Made by a program: the position numbers and the translations under genes. From Ralstonia pickettii (GTDB lineage Bacteria; Pseudomonadota; Gammaproteobacteria; Burkholderiales; Burkholderiaceae), in the NCBI RefSeq assembly GCF_030582395.1, contig NZ_CP104381.1:1922001-1986000 (forward strand): 64,000 bases of DNA, read 5' to 3'. The notes under the pieces are model-generated. The model did not search any database and was not told the origin of the DNA. It saw nothing but the letters and a program-made list of their open reading frames with translations. This document shows, piece after piece, positions 20,547-29,495 of the stretch; position 1 is the stretch's first letter, and each line of letters opens with the position of its first letter.

Positions 20547-20882
20547 TTAACGCCAGTGTCCCCAGTGACGGCCGTCGTACCAGCGGTAACGCGGACCCCA
20601 CCGGTACCAGCCTGCGCCCACCACCACCGGTGCGGGACCATAGACAGGCGGGCCGTAATAGACCGGTGCCGGGGCGTAATAAGCAGGGGGCGGCGGGGGC
20701 GCGTAATAAACCGGCGGCGGCGGCGGGTAATACACCGGTGCGGGGGCAACATACACTGGTGCCACCGGCACGCCAAACCCGATGCCGACGCTCACGTGCG
20801 CCGACGCCATCTGCGGCACGGCCAGCGCTGACAGTGCGGCAGCACCTGCAATCCACAGCACATTGCGTCGAATCATCTTCAT
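20547..20882 (-). CDS. Secreted Pro/Tyr-rich protein with WYRWGPRYRWY tail
   Basis: 111 residues. Signal peptide (MKMIRRNVLWIAGAAALSAL, cut after MASA), then a stretch of APVYY/PPPPPVYYAP-type repeats and a C-terminal aromatic/basic block (GWYRWGPRYRWYDGRHWGHW). Such proteins are common in Burkholderiaceae, where some are labelled PXPV-repeat or virulence-related; I know of no assigned function. ATG 20882 is preferred over the GTG one codon before it. The proximal ribosome site is only AGGTG. Likely exported to periplasm or outer membrane. Confidence 0.75.
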   Translation of the reverse strand: MKMIRRNVLWIAGAAALSALAVPQMASAHVSVGIGFGVPVAPVYVAPAPVYYPPPPPVYYAPPPPPAYYAPAPVYYGPPVYGPAPVVVGAGWYRWGPRYRWYDGRHWGHWR

Positions 20883-21031
20883 CACCTGCAGCTTGAAGCG
20901 CCGGGCAAATCCGTAGCCGGCACGAAATACGTCTCTGTATTGTATTCAGGGCCGCTAACACAGGTGATACGGCGCTGGCGAATTAGTAACAGAACGTAAC
21001 GCAACGCCGTCTCAGCATACGGACACCGGCA

Positions 21032-21271
21032 TCAGTTCAGCGCGGTGCTGCAGTCGAGCTCGCCAGAGGCGATCATCGCTTCGGCATACGCGCGGGCGGC
21101 TTCCAGGGCGCTGGCGGCGCTCGGATACGTGTTGGCCGATTCGCGCACCGTCGTACGGGCTAACAGGGTCTCGCCATCGCTGACGCGAAGAATACCGACT
21201 TCGGCGCGCCAGGCTTGCGGCGAGAGTTCATAGGCAGATACCTCGATTTTGCAGTCGTCTCGGAAAGTCAT
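21032..21271 (-). CDS. Small conserved-type hypothetical protein (79 aa)
   Basis: No named family recognised. The ATG at 21271 has GGAGG six bases upstream (CCGGAGGACAC), which fixes this start over longer frames. The sequence mixes a beta-rich N-terminal half (CKIEVSAYELSPQAWRAEVG; VSDGETLLARTTVRE) with a C-terminal amphipathic helix (SAASALEAARAYAEAMIASG), a pattern seen in small alpha/beta stress-type proteins. No signal peptide. It is downstream of the 24-residue membrane peptide gene by 38 bp and may share its transcript. Confidence 0.7.
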   Translation of the reverse strand: MTFRDDCKIEVSAYELSPQAWRAEVGILRVSDGETLLARTTVRESANTYPSAASALEAARAYAEAMIASGELDCSTALN

Positions 21272-21309
21272 GTGTCCTCCGGGTTGTATGGGGTAAGCGA
21301 AGCTGCGCG

Positions 21310-21384
21310 TCAATGCACGAACAGCCAGATCACCAGCAACACAAGCGCGGGAACACCCAAGAGCCACGCAACGAGATAGGACAT
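21310..21384 (-). CDS. 24-residue hydrophobic membrane microprotein
   Basis: Frame begins MSYLVAWLLGVPALVL and ends LFVH before a TGA stop. It is one continuous membrane helix with a central Gly-x-Pro kink. GGAGG lies five bases before the ATG (GGAGGTCATC), a stronger ribosome site than most genes in this window. An 8-bp inverted repeat (CCTACATG/CATGTAGG, 21393-21417) sits in its 5' leader. Codons are ordinary for the genome. It is too short for routine gene callers. Role unknown. Confidence 0.7.
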   Translation of the reverse strand: MSYLVAWLLGVPALVLLVIWLFVH

Positions 21385-21392
21385 GATGACCT

Positions 21393-21417
21393 CCTACATG
21401 GTTGATAGGCATGTAGG
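21393..21417 (-). promoter_or_regulatory. Inverted repeat in the leader of the microprotein gene
   Basis: CCTACATG (21393-21400) and CATGTAGG (21410-21417), 9-base spacer, directly before the microprotein ribosome binding site. Could be a regulator site or an RNA hairpin that modulates translation. Confidence 0.5.
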
Positions 21418-21460
21418 AAGTGTAGAGAGGCGCGCACGGGCGGAATGTCGATCTCCGCCC

Positions 21461-21484
21461 GTACCGTTTTGTAGGACTGTACCG
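21461..21484. promoter_or_regulatory. Direct repeat GTACCG flanking a TGTAGGA motif
   Basis: GTACCG at 21461-21466 and 21479-21484, start-to-start 18 bases, enclose TTTTGTAGGACT. TGTAGGA/TCCTACA also occurs at 21392, 21412 and 22143. This looks like a regulator or alternative-sigma site; unassigned. Confidence 0.4.
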
Positions 21485-21532
21485 AAATGACTGTCGGCAC
21501 ACGCCGACGCGTCTCACCCGGACAGAGGAGCT

Positions 21533-22042
21533 TCAGCGTGTCGTGGTGTCCAGGGCGCCCACGTCACTTGGCATTAGGATTCGGCTCGCGCCGGCCTCTT
21601 CAGTCGCCTCGGCCGCTGCCACTTCAAGGCCGACAGATGCTTTGAAAAAATTCACCGCCGCCTCGGCTCCAGGAGGCGCGGCGTCCACAAAATTTTCGGC
21701 AACGAAACCCCATTGGCGGCGGACTTCGTCACCATGGCGCTGCAACGCACGAGCGATTCCGTTTTGCGTCTCCACACCAATTTCAACAAAGTTGCGCGTG
21801 TAGCCTGAGACGCGTTCCCCAGCGGGTTGCAGATAGCGCGCTTGAGCGTTCCACCATTCGCCCGCGTCTTGCGCGCCAACGGCTTCGTGCAGGCAGTGCT
21901 CCGTCTCGCCGAGCCCCGCCTTGATGGCCTGCAGATTGAGCCCGATCAGACGATTGACGCCGCTGACCGCTTCGTCAGTGACAGCCATCCAGGTTTCGAG
22001 TTGTGATCGCTGCAGAACGCCGAGTTGCTCCAAAGTCATCAT
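21533..22042 (-). CDS. Phasin-family protein
   Basis: 169 residues, almost all helical, with the phasin pattern: QLGVLQRSQLETWMAVTDEA, VNRLIGLNLQAIKAGLGETE, and AVNFFKASVGLEVAAAEATE near the end. Phasins coat polyhydroxyalkanoate granules; some relatives are general stress proteins. GGGAG lies about nine bases ahead of the tandem ATG ATG at 22042-22037. It is not next to phaC genes, and its promoter faces the PRC-barrel gene across 190 bases, suggesting shared control. Confidence 0.82.
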   Translation of the reverse strand: MMTLEQLGVLQRSQLETWMAVTDEAVSGVNRLIGLNLQAIKAGLGETEHCLHEAVGAQDAGEWWNAQARYLQPAGERVSGYTRNFVEIGVETQNGIARALQRHGDEVRRQWGFVAENFVDAAPPGAEAAVNFFKASVGLEVAAAEATEEAGASRILMPSDVGALDTTTR

Positions 22043-22232
22043 GTCGGTTGCTCCCTGGTGAGGTCGATGATTACGGCCACAATGAGCCGAGCGTTTCAGT
22101 GTAGTTGCGTGCCGAGCCGATTTCCGTGACATCACCCGTTTGTCCTACAGGCATATCGGACGCACTCGCCTGCGCCGGCGGCCACGTGCACGTTAGAGTC
22201 GAGCGCATCTTTCACCAGACCATGGAGTCACG

Positions 22233-22643
22233 ATGAAACGTCTCGCTGCTGCCCTGATCGCTACCGCTTCCATTGCTGCCGCGCCGCAGGCTTTCTCGCA
22301 AGTCGCGGGCCACGCCGCACTCGGTGTATCCGTGACCGAACTGGACGCGGTCATTAAGGGCGTGAGTGTGAAGAAACAAGTGCTGGGCAAGACCATCTAC
22401 AACGAAGCCAACGAGAAGGTCGGCAGTGTTCAGGATCTAATCGTGACGCCGGAGAACGCCGTCTCATTTGCGATCGTCGGAGCAGGCGGCTTTGTTGGCG
22501 TGGGGCGCCACGACGTCGCCATCCCTGTGAACCAGTTCAAATACGACCAGGGCAAGATCGTGCTGCCTGGCGCTACCAAGGATGCCATCAAGGCGCTGCC
22601 GGAGTTCAAATACGAGCGCCAGCAGAAGCCCGCCAAGGCCTGA
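22233..22643 (+). CDS. Exported PRC-barrel domain protein
   Basis: 136 residues. Signal peptide (MKRLAAALIATASIAAAPQA, cut after AFS or nearby), then a PRC-barrel domain: VLGKTIYNEANEKVGSVQDL, NAVSFAIVGAGGFVGVGRHD, VAIPVNQFKY. The end is short and basic. PRC-barrel proteins in proteobacteria are often stress-induced and periplasmic; no partner is visible. ATGGAGTCACG before the ATG supplies GGAG at good spacing. Divergent from the phasin gene. Confidence 0.85.
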   Translation: MKRLAAALIATASIAAAPQAFSQVAGHAALGVSVTELDAVIKGVSVKKQVLGKTIYNEANEKVGSVQDLIVTPENAVSFAIVGAGGFVGVGRHDVAIPVNQFKYDQGKIVLPGATKDAIKALPEFKYERQQKPAKA

Positions 22644-22782
22644 TGATCGGCGGGAACTTTGCTGCCGGAAGCTGCGCCGGAACTGTGGGAATTGGCTGAC
22701 ACGCCTTTCAGGCAACGTCACCTGCACATAACGGCGCGCAAGACCTTCAATAGAGGAACACAAACGACAAAAGGAGCTCGTT

Positions 22783-22983
22783 ATGCGTGCCTTCGTATCC
22801 TTGATTCTGGCGGCCGCACTGGCATCCGTCAGCGGATGCGCGGACATGACGCCAAAGCAGCGCAATACCGCGTTGGGCGCAGCCGCAGGTGGTGTCGCCG
22901 GGGCGGCCATCTGGGGTGGTCCAGGCGCTACGCTGGGCGGTGCCGCACTGGGTGGTGTAGTCGGCAACGCAGTGACGAAATAA
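22783..22983 (+). CDS. Small glycine-zipper lipoprotein (OsmB-like)
   Basis: 66 residues. Lipoprotein signal with the lipobox VSGC around residue 19, then a Gly-zipper hairpin (GAAAGGVAGAAIWGGPGATL, GGAALGGVVGNAV) typical of OsmB/SlyB-like small outer-membrane lipoproteins. AAAGGAG precedes the ATG at good spacing. A strong terminator follows 30 bp downstream, so it is a single-gene unit. Such proteins often respond to osmotic or envelope stress. Confidence 0.82.
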   Translation: MRAFVSLILAAALASVSGCADMTPKQRNTALGAAAGGVAGAAIWGGPGATLGGAALGGVVGNAVTK

Positions 22984-23013
22984 ATCGCGCGCGCCGCATG
23001 TGCGCTGCAGGCA

Positions 23014-23042
23014 GGGCCAGGCGATGACGCCTGGCCCTTTTT
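23014..23042 (+). terminator. Terminator after the glycine-zipper lipoprotein
   Basis: Perfect 10-bp stem GGGCCAGGCG (23014-23023) / CGCCTGGCCC (23028-23037), loop ATGA, then five T. Confidence 0.9.
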
Positions 23043-23134
23043 GTTGGCTGAGAGCGGCGCCATGCCATCGCACATTCCCCTCATACGCATATGCAAATGC
23101 CGGCGCATAATCGGCGTTTTGCAACGGAGGCAAT

Positions 23135-24097
23135 GTGCGATACGAGCAAGAGGGTTTTGGCGTGAGCACCACACCGATCCTGAGCGTCGAGGGCCTGCGC
23201 AAACGTTACGGTGATCAGACGGTCGTCGACAACCTCAGTTTCCACGTGCGACGCGGCCAGTGCTTTGGCCTGCTCGGCCCCAACGGGGCCGGCAAGACCA
23301 CCACGCTACGCATGCTGCTGGGCATGACAATGCCCGATGCGGGCAGGCTGCGACTGTGCGACGAGCCCGTCCCCGAAGCCGCGCACCGTGCACGCATGCG
23401 CGTGGGCGTGGTGCCGCAGTTCGATAATCTGGACCCCGACTTCTCCGTCTCGGAAAACCTGCGCATCTTCGGGCGATACTTTGGCCTGTCAGCGGCGACC
23501 ATTCGCGAACGCATTCCCACCCTGCTGGAATTTGCGCGGCTCGAACAGAAAGCCGATGCACCCGTGCGCGCGCTCTCGGGCGGCATGAAGCGGCGGCTGA
23601 CGGTCGCGCGCGCGCTGATCAACGATCCCGACATCCTCGTCATGGACGAGCCCACCACAGGCCTCGACCCGCAAGCGCGGCACCTGATCTGGGAGCGCCT
23701 GCGCTCGTTGCTCGCTGCTGGCAAAACCATCTTGCTGACCACGCATTTCATGGAAGAAGCCGAGCGCCTGTGCGATGAACTCTGCGTGATCGACAACGGT
23801 CGCAAGATCGCTCAAGGCAAGCCGCAGGAACTCATCGCGCGCGAAATTGGCTGCGACGTGGTTGAAGTCTACGGCGACGATCTCAACGCCTTTCGCACGC
23901 TGCTCACACCGCTGGCCGACCGCGTGGAAATCAGTGGGGAGACGCTCTTCTGCTACGCACGCGATCCACAGCCGCTGGTAGCCGCACTGCGCGCGCAGGC
24001 AGAAACCCACACCATGCCGGGCCTGCGCTATCTGCATCGCCCAGCCAATCTCGAAGATGTGTTCCTGCGCCTGACCGGCCGCGAAATGCGTGACTGA
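23135..24097 (+). CDS. ABC transporter ATP-binding protein, NodI type
   Basis: ATPase of an ABC-2 exporter. Walker [11 protein letters not shown]-loop [14 protein letters not shown], signature LSGGMKRRL, Walker [16 protein letters not shown] and H-loop TTHFMEEAE are all intact, and the sequence fits the NodI branch. Start: GTG 23135 has GGAGG (23126-23130) four bases upstream; GTG 23162 has AGAGGG seven bases upstream and begins right at the homology, so either may be used. The permease gene follows after 12 bp. There are no nodulation genes around, so the NodI name marks the family and not the job. Confidence 0.88.
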   Translation: MRYEQEGFGVSTTPILSVEGLRKRYGDQTVVDNLSFHVRRGQCFGLLGPNGAGKTTTLRMLLGMTMPDAGRLRLCDEPVPEAAHRARMRVGVVPQFDNLDPDFSVSENLRIFGRYFGLSAATIRERIPTLLEFARLEQKADAPVRALSGGMKRRLTVARALINDPDILVMDEPTTGLDPQARHLIWERLRSLLAAGKTILLTTHFMEEAERLCDELCVIDNGRKIAQGKPQELIAREIGCDVVEVYGDDLNAFRTLLTPLADRVEISGETLFCYARDPQPLVAALRAQAETHTMPGLRYLHRPANLEDVFLRLTGREMRD

Positions 24098-24109
24098 GAG
24101 AACCCGCAC

Positions 24110-24931
24110 ATGCCCACTGAAACCGCACTCACTCCCACGCAAAAACAGGCCTTTCCGCAGCCGCTGCTGCCGCTCAACTTCCGCAACTGGCAGTACGTCT
24201 GGCTGCGCAACTTCATGGTGTGGCGCAAGCTGGCCATTCCATCGATGGCCGGCAACCTGGCCGACCCGATGATCTACCTGTTCGGTCTCGGGCTCGGCCT
24301 GGGCCTGCTGGTCGGGCGCGTTGACGGTGTGTCGTATATCGCATTCCTGGCGGCCGGCACCGTGGCGTCCAGCACGATGATGTCAGCCAGCTTCGAGGCG
24401 ATGTATTCCGCGTTTTCGCGCATGCATGTGCAACGTACGTGGGAGGCGATTCTGTACGCGCCTCTGAGCCTGGGCGACGTGGTCCTCGGAGAGCTGTTCT
24501 GGGCGGCCAGCAAGTCGGTGCTCTCCGGCCTGGCGATCATGCTCGTCGCGGGCGCGCTCGGCTATGCATCGATGCCGCAGGCGCTGCTTGCCCTGCCCGT
24601 CATCGTGCTGACCGGCTTCACCTTTGCCTGCCTGGCGATGAACATGACGGCGCTTGCGCCCAACTACGACTTCTTCATGTTCTACCAGACGCTGGTGATC
24701 ACGCCGATGATGCTGCTCTCGGGCGTGTTCTTCCCGCTGTCGCAATTGCCAGCGCCTGTGCGCGCGGCGACGAGCGTACTGCCACTGCCTCACGCGGTGG
24801 ACCTGATCCGCCCGCTGATGCTCGGCCGCACGCCCGACAACATCCCACTACACCTTGGCGTGCTGCTCCTGTACGCCGTCGGCGCCCTGCTGCTGTGTCT
24901 CTGGCTGCTGCGTCGTCGCATGCTCAAGTAA
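24110..24931 (+). CDS. ABC transporter permease, NodJ type
   Basis: 273 residues with six membrane helices of the ABC-2 permease fold. The conserved segment MLLSGVFFPLSQLPAPVRAA followed by LPLPHAVDLIRPLMLGR is characteristic of NodJ-like permeases. It pairs with the ATPase gene just upstream to form a complete two-gene exporter. In non-rhizobial species the substrate of such pairs is unknown. A bidirectional terminator follows. Confidence 0.88.
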   Translation: MPTETALTPTQKQAFPQPLLPLNFRNWQYVWLRNFMVWRKLAIPSMAGNLADPMIYLFGLGLGLGLLVGRVDGVSYIAFLAAGTVASSTMMSASFEAMYSAFSRMHVQRTWEAILYAPLSLGDVVLGELFWAASKSVLSGLAIMLVAGALGYASMPQALLALPVIVLTGFTFACLAMNMTALAPNYDFFMFYQTLVITPMMLLSGVFFPLSQLPAPVRAATSVLPLPHAVDLIRPLMLGRTPDNIPLHLGVLLLYAVGALLLCLWLLRRRMLK

Positions 24932-24954
24932 GGCGCGATAGCAACGCCCAACAA

Positions 24955-24981
24955 AAAAGCCCGTCGTAATGACGGGCTTTT
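24955..24981. terminator. Bidirectional terminator between nodJ-like gene and purF
   Basis: AAAAGCCCGTC (24955-24965) and GACGGGCTTTT (24971-24981), loop GTAAT; A-run and T-run flank both sides of this convergent junction. Confidence 0.88.
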
Positions 24982-25000
24982 CGTTTGCTGCGTTCGAGAT

Positions 25001-26536
25001 TTACTCGTTCACGGCGGAGCGCTGCAGGTGCAGTTGCGTGCGCGGATCATCGTTCTGCGCGTTTTCACGATCAGCCTTGGCGGAATTGTTGCGCGCGGCC
25101 TCGAGACGATCCAGGTACGCCTCGTCAATGTCACCGGTCACGTACTTGCCGTCAAAGCATGACGCATCGAAATCCTTCAGCGCCGGATTGACGTCGCGCA
25201 CTGCACGCTTCATGTCTTCCACGTCCTGGTACACGAGTTGGTCTGCGCCAATGATCTTGGCAATCTCTTCGTGCGTGCGGCCATAAGCGACCAGTTCTCC
25301 GCGCGTTGGCATGTCGATACCGTACACATTCGGGAACTTCACCGGCGGCGCAGCTGAAGCGAAGATCACCTTCTTCGCACCGGCATCGCGCGCCATCTGC
25401 ACGATCTCGGACGACGTCGTGCCACGCACGATGGAGTCGTCGACGATCAGCACGTTCTTGTCCTTGAACTCGATGGCCATGGCGTTGAGCTTCTGGCGCA
25501 CGGATTTCTTGCGCACGGCCTGGCCCGGCATGATGAAGGTGCGGCCCACGTATCGGTTCTTGAAAAAACCTTCGCGGTACGGCACGCCCAGGTGGTTGGC
25601 CACTTGCATGGCGGCCGGACGGGAAGAATCCGGAATCGGCATCACCACGTCGATCCTGTCGGTCACCTCGCGCTTGATCTTCTCGGCCAGGTAATCGCCC
25701 ATGCGCAGGCGCGCGTCGTACACCGACACACCATCCATGCGCGAGTCCGGACGGGCCAGATAGACGTATTCAAAAATGCACGGCGAAAGCACCGGGTTGG
25801 CAGCGCATTGCTTGGTGTGCAGGTTACCTTCTAGGTCGATGAAGATGGCTTCGCCGGGCGCCACATCGCGCTCGAACTTGAAGCCAATGCCTTCCAGCGC
25901 GACCGATTCCGAAGCAACCATGTATTCGATGCGGCCCTCTGGCGTTTCCTGGCTACCCAGTGCAAGCGGGCGGATGCCGAACGGGTCGCGCACAGCCAGC
26001 ACGCCGTAGCCCGAGATCTCAGCAGCAATGGCGTACGAACCGCGCACGCGGCGGTGCAGGCCTTCCACCGCCGTGAAGATCGAATCGCGATTCAGCGGAA
26101 TATCGTTGCTGGCACGTTGCAGCTCGTCGGCCAGCACGTTCAGCAGCACTTCGGAGTCGGACTGCGTATTGATGTGACGGCGATCGCGTCGGAACATCTC
26201 TTCGCGAAGCTGATCCGAGTTCGTCAAGTTGCCGTTGTGTGCCAGCACGATGCCAAAGGGCGCATTGACATAGAACGGTTGAGCCTCTTCCTCGCTGGAA
26301 GAACCCGCGGTCGGATAACGCACTTGGCCGATGCCGCTCGTGCCCGGCAGACCGCGCATATTGCGCGTGCGGAACACGTCGCGCACCATGCCGTTGGCCT
26401 TGTGCATGTGGAAAGTGCTGCCTGATGCGGTGGCGATGCCCGCCGCGTCCTGCCCCCGGTGTTGCAGGAGCAACAGGCTGTCATAGATCAGCTGATTGAC
26501 GGGCGTGGCGGAGACCACCCCAACGATACCGCACAT
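25001..26536 (-). CDS. purF: Amidophosphoribosyltransferase
   Basis: First committed step of purine synthesis: PRPP plus glutamine to phosphoribosylamine. 511 residues. The start is fixed by Cys2, the N-terminal nucleophile of the glutaminase domain (MCGIVGVVS). Also seen: [24 protein letters not shown], and the PRPP loop [15 protein letters not shown] (about residue 365-380). A longer in-frame extension upstream would overlap cvpA and hide Cys2, so it is rejected. GGAG lies seven bases ahead. The gene follows cvpA as in many bacteria. Confidence 0.97.
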   Translation of the reverse strand: MCGIVGVVSATPVNQLIYDSLLLLQHRGQDAAGIATASGSTFHMHKANGMVRDVFRTRNMRGLPGTSGIGQVRYPTAGSSSEEEAQPFYVNAPFGIVLAHNGNLTNSDQLREEMFRRDRRHINTQSDSEVLLNVLADELQRASNDIPLNRDSIFTAVEGLHRRVRGSYAIAAEISGYGVLAVRDPFGIRPLALGSQETPEGRIEYMVASESVALEGIGFKFERDVAPGEAIFIDLEGNLHTKQCAANPVLSPCIFEYVYLARPDSRMDGVSVYDARLRMGDYLAEKIKREVTDRIDVVMPIPDSSRPAAMQVANHLGVPYREGFFKNRYVGRTFIMPGQAVRKKSVRQKLNAMAIEFKDKNVLIVDDSIVRGTTSSEIVQMARDAGAKKVIFASAAPPVKFPNVYGIDMPTRGELVAYGRTHEEIAKIIGADQLVYQDVEDMKRAVRDVNPALKDFDASCFDGKYVTGDIDEAYLDRLEAARNNSAKADRENAQNDDPRTQLHLQRSAVNE

Positions 26537-26634
26537 GTCGAACTCCAGCGAGAACGTATTTGGTGGCGCCCACACCCGTTGCGGGCGCCGAAGAAGCTTC
26601 CCGAATCGCCTAGCTTGTGGCCAGACGCTCCAGA

Positions 26635-27132
26635 TCAATAGTGAACATACTTTGCGACATCCGGTGGCAACAACGGCTTGGCAGCTTGTGCTGCCTGCTC
26701 CGCATAGGGCCGCGTGATCGCATCGCGCCAGAACGGTTGCTCCGGCAGGCTGGTAAAGCCGGCCACCGTCATCAGCACGAGGATGATCACGCCACCGCGT
26801 GCCAACCCGAACACCATCCCCAGGCCGCGATCCGCCGGCTTGAGCCCCGCACTGGCCAACACCGCCGAAAGCAGCGCACCCACCAGCGACGTTGCAATCA
26901 CCGTCACGATAAACAGTAGGACGAATCCGAGAATAGTGCGTGCGACCGGGCCGCCAGGCAGCGTTTCCGGCATCCAGCCGGCCGCCACGCCAGAAAACGT
27001 GTATGCCACCCAAGCCGCAAACAACCACCCCAGCAGCGCCAGCACCTCGCGAATCAGCCCACGAAACAGCCCGATCAGCGCCGACGTGACGATGATGAAC
27101 AGCACGCCGTAGTCAAAAAAAGTCGGTTGCAT
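26635..27132 (-). CDS. cvpA: CvpA-family membrane protein
   Basis: 165 residues with four membrane helices and the family signature in the first 40 residues ([29 protein letters not shown]). Named for colicin V production; in practice an envelope-homeostasis protein of uncertain mechanism. It precedes purF, the classical arrangement. ATG 27132 (MQPTFFDYG) begins the family homology; an upstream ATG at 27171 would add 13 residues with no better ribosome site. Confidence 0.9.
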   Translation of the reverse strand: MQPTFFDYGVLFIIVTSALIGLFRGLIREVLALLGWLFAAWVAYTFSGVAAGWMPETLPGGPVARTILGFVLLFIVTVIATSLVGALLSAVLASAGLKPADRGLGMVFGLARGGVIILVLMTVAGFTSLPEQPFWRDAITRPYAEQAAQAAKPLLPPDVAKYVHY

Positions 27133-27222
27133 CGGACAGCGGCTTGGATTGACTGTGGCGAATTGCGGCACGATGAATCAGCGAGCCAGACGGGTGCGCT
27201 GAGTACACGTTCGACCGCATCG

Positions 27223-28089
27223 TCATTGCTGCACGAGTTTGGGCGTCAGGCCGATCTGTTCGGCGCGCTTCTGCGCCGCTTCCGCAGATGCCCGATCGTT
27301 GAACGGCCCCGCGCGCAGCAAGGCCAGATCGCCCTTCTCAGGCACCTTCTTGTGTTCGATGTAACCAGGGATCTTCTCGCCCTTGAGCTTGCCCAGCCAA
27401 TTGCGGGCACGGTCTTCGGAGGCAAAGGCACCGATCAGCAGGATGAACTTGCCGCCATTGGCATCGGTGCTCGGCGCCGCGGCTTGATGGGCGGGCTGGG
27501 CGGGCTGAGCGGCCGATGTGGCGGGTTTCGTTGCGGGCTTGGACTCAGCGACCGGCGTCACGCTCGCGACCGTCTTAGGAGGCGTCGCAGGCTTGGCTGC
27601 GGCAGGGGCATCCTGAGCCGCCGGCGCATCCGTGCTGGCAACCACCTCTTCGCCCTGGTCAAGCGCCTGCGCCTGATCTGTCGACGAACCTGACGTCCGC
27701 GGAGCGGAACGCCGGCTGGCGACCTTCGGTTCATCGGTCGACGGCTTTGCACCGCGATCAACCGGCTGACCCTGTATCTGCACGGCTACGGCATCGGTCA
27801 CAGGTCGCGGCTTGGCATCGAAGATGAGCGGCAGCACGATCACTGCGGCCCCCACGAGCACAACTGCACCGATCAGGCGGCGGCGAGCACGTTGTTTTTG
27901 CGGGAGTTCGGGGTCAAGGCCGTCGTCGTCATCGTCGGTGCGACGCGACGCCCGGCTGCGGGCATTCGCCGATGCGCGCGAACCACGCACCGCATCGCGG
28001 GCCACATCGGCAGCACTGCCTGCGGCTGCGCCGCGCGTGCGTTCGCCTTCAGCGTTCTTGCGGGAGGAGAAGATGGAAAACAGTCCCAT
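27223..28089 (-). CDS. SPOR-domain membrane protein (DedD-like)
   Basis: 288 residues: a basic/Ser-rich cytoplasmic part, one membrane helix (LIGAVVLVGAAVIVLPLIF, about 72-90), a long low-complexity Ala/Pro/Thr linker, and a C-terminal SPOR domain (GKFILLIGAFASEDRARNWL ... GDLALLRAGPFNDRASAEAA). SPOR domains bind denuded glycan strands at the division septum, so it probably helps cell division, as DedD does. It lies between folC and cvpA; DedD is found in that place in other proteobacteria. Confidence 0.9.
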   Translation of the reverse strand: MGLFSIFSSRKNAEGERTRGAAAGSAADVARDAVRGSRASANARSRASRRTDDDDDGLDPELPQKQRARRRLIGAVVLVGAAVIVLPLIFDAKPRPVTDAVAVQIQGQPVDRGAKPSTDEPKVASRRSAPRTSGSSTDQAQALDQGEEVVASTDAPAAQDAPAAAKPATPPKTVASVTPVAESKPATKPATSAAQPAQPAHQAAAPSTDANGGKFILLIGAFASEDRARNWLGKLKGEKIPGYIEHKKVPEKGDLALLRAGPFNDRASAEAAQKRAEQIGLTPKLVQQ

Positions 28090-28103
28090 GAGGGCCCCGG
28101 GGT

Positions 28104-29402
28104 TTAGTGCGCGCGACGCTTGCGCTCCGCCAGCACGCCGGCAACGGTGTAGAACGATCCGAAGACCACGATTCTATCATCCTCAGTCGCCCGCTCCATG
28201 GCGTTGCGGTAGGCTGTGGCGGGATCGCTGAATGTGCTCACGCTCGAATCCTTGCCGGCGCGGAAACCGGCATCGGACAGCGCCCCCGCCAGGTTAGCCG
28301 CGCTTGCGGCGCGCGTCGTGGGCAAGTCAGTCAGGCACCAGTGATCGACCTTGTCGAGCATGTGGCTCAGCACGCCCGCGATGTCCTTGTCCTGCATCGC
28401 ACCGAACACCGCATAGGTGTAGCGGTAGAAGCCCATGTTCTCGAGATTCTGGCCCAGCGCTGCCGACGCGTGCGGGTTGTGCGCCACGTCCAGGACAACG
28501 GACGGACGGCCCGGCAACACCTGGAAGCGCCCCGGCAATTCCACATGCGACAGCCCCAATCGCACGTCCTGCGCCGAGATCGGCAGCCGATCGCGCACAG
28601 ATTCCAGCGCAGCCAACGCCGCCGAGGCATTCAGCAACTGGTTCGCGCCTCGCAATGCCGGATAGCCCAGGCTCGGCCAACGGCGCCCGCGTCCGCTGAA
28701 GCCCCACTGCTGCTTGTCTCCCTGGAAATTGAAATCGCGGCCGATCAGCCAGAGGTCCGCGCCAATCGCTTCAGCGTGTTTGACCAGGGAGATGGGCGGT
28801 ACAGGGTCAGAGCAGATCGCCGGCTTGCCAGCGCGGAAGATGCCGGCTTTCTCAAAGCCGATCGCTTCGCGGGTGTCGCCAAGGTAAGCCATGTGGTCGA
28901 GATCGACGCTCGTGATGACGGCGCAATCGGTATCGACAATATTGACCGCATCCAGCCGGCCGCCCAGGCCGACTTCCAGGATCACCGCGTCGAGACCCGC
29001 GCTGGCGAACAGTTGCATGATCGCGAGCGTGGTGAATTCGAAGTACGTCAGGCTGACGGGCTCAGGAAAGCTGCAACGCGCGCGTTCCACCGCCTCGAAG
29101 TGCGGCAGCAGCATCGCGTCGGTGGCAATCTCGCCATTCACGCGTGCGCGCTCGTTGAAGTCGATCAGGTGCGGCGAGGTATGGCAACCCACCTTGTAGC
29201 CGGCCGCCAGCAGGATCGCCTCCAGCATCGCGCAGGTCGAGCCCTTGCCATTGGTGCCGCCCACCGTGAAGACGACTGACTGGAATTCCAGCCCGAGCGC
29301 ATCGCGGACGCGACTGATGCGGTCCAACCCCATGTCGATACCGACCGGGTGAGCGCTTTCCAGGTGGATCAGCCAGTCGGGCAACGTGTTGAATGTAGGC
29401 AT
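28104..29402 (-). CDS. folC: Bifunctional folylpolyglutamate synthase/dihydrofolate synthase
   Basis: Adds glutamate to dihydropteroate and to folates, with ATP. 432 residues. P-loop GGTNGKGSTCAMLEAIL near residue 50, Mur-ligase-like central domain (LDAVILEVGLGGRLDAVNIV) and SVVLDVAHNPHA in the C-terminal domain. ATG 29402 (MPTFNTLPDWL) starts the homology; an upstream ATG at 29423 is possible, and neither has a clear ribosome site. It follows accD at 93 bp and precedes the SPOR gene at 14 bp. Confidence 0.95.
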   Translation of the reverse strand: MPTFNTLPDWLIHLESAHPVGIDMGLDRISRVRDALGLEFQSVVFTVGGTNGKGSTCAMLEAILLAAGYKVGCHTSPHLIDFNERARVNGEIATDAMLLPHFEAVERARCSFPEPVSLTYFEFTTLAIMQLFASAGLDAVILEVGLGGRLDAVNIVDTDCAVITSVDLDHMAYLGDTREAIGFEKAGIFRAGKPAICSDPVPPISLVKHAEAIGADLWLIGRDFNFQGDKQQWGFSGRGRRWPSLGYPALRGANQLLNASAALAALESVRDRLPISAQDVRLGLSHVELPGRFQVLPGRPSVVLDVAHNPHASAALGQNLENMGFYRYTYAVFGAMQDKDIAGVLSHMLDKVDHWCLTDLPTTRAASAANLAGALSDAGFRAGKDSSVSTFSDPATAYRNAMERATEDDRIVVFGSFYTVAGVLAERKRRAH

Positions 29403-29495
29403 GCGAAATAGGTGGCACGGCATTAGGAAAACAGGCCGCGCAAAAACAAGAAGCGCGGACTCTCGCCCGCGCTTCGGTTCAACAGGTGTGCAGCA

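Noticed and set aside
23135..24931. Nodulation exporter
   Set aside because: NodI/NodJ-type sequences occur in many non-rhizobial species and no other nodulation gene is near.
25001..27028. Longer purF start upstream of cvpA
   Set aside because: Would hide the N-terminal catalytic Cys2 and overlap cvpA.
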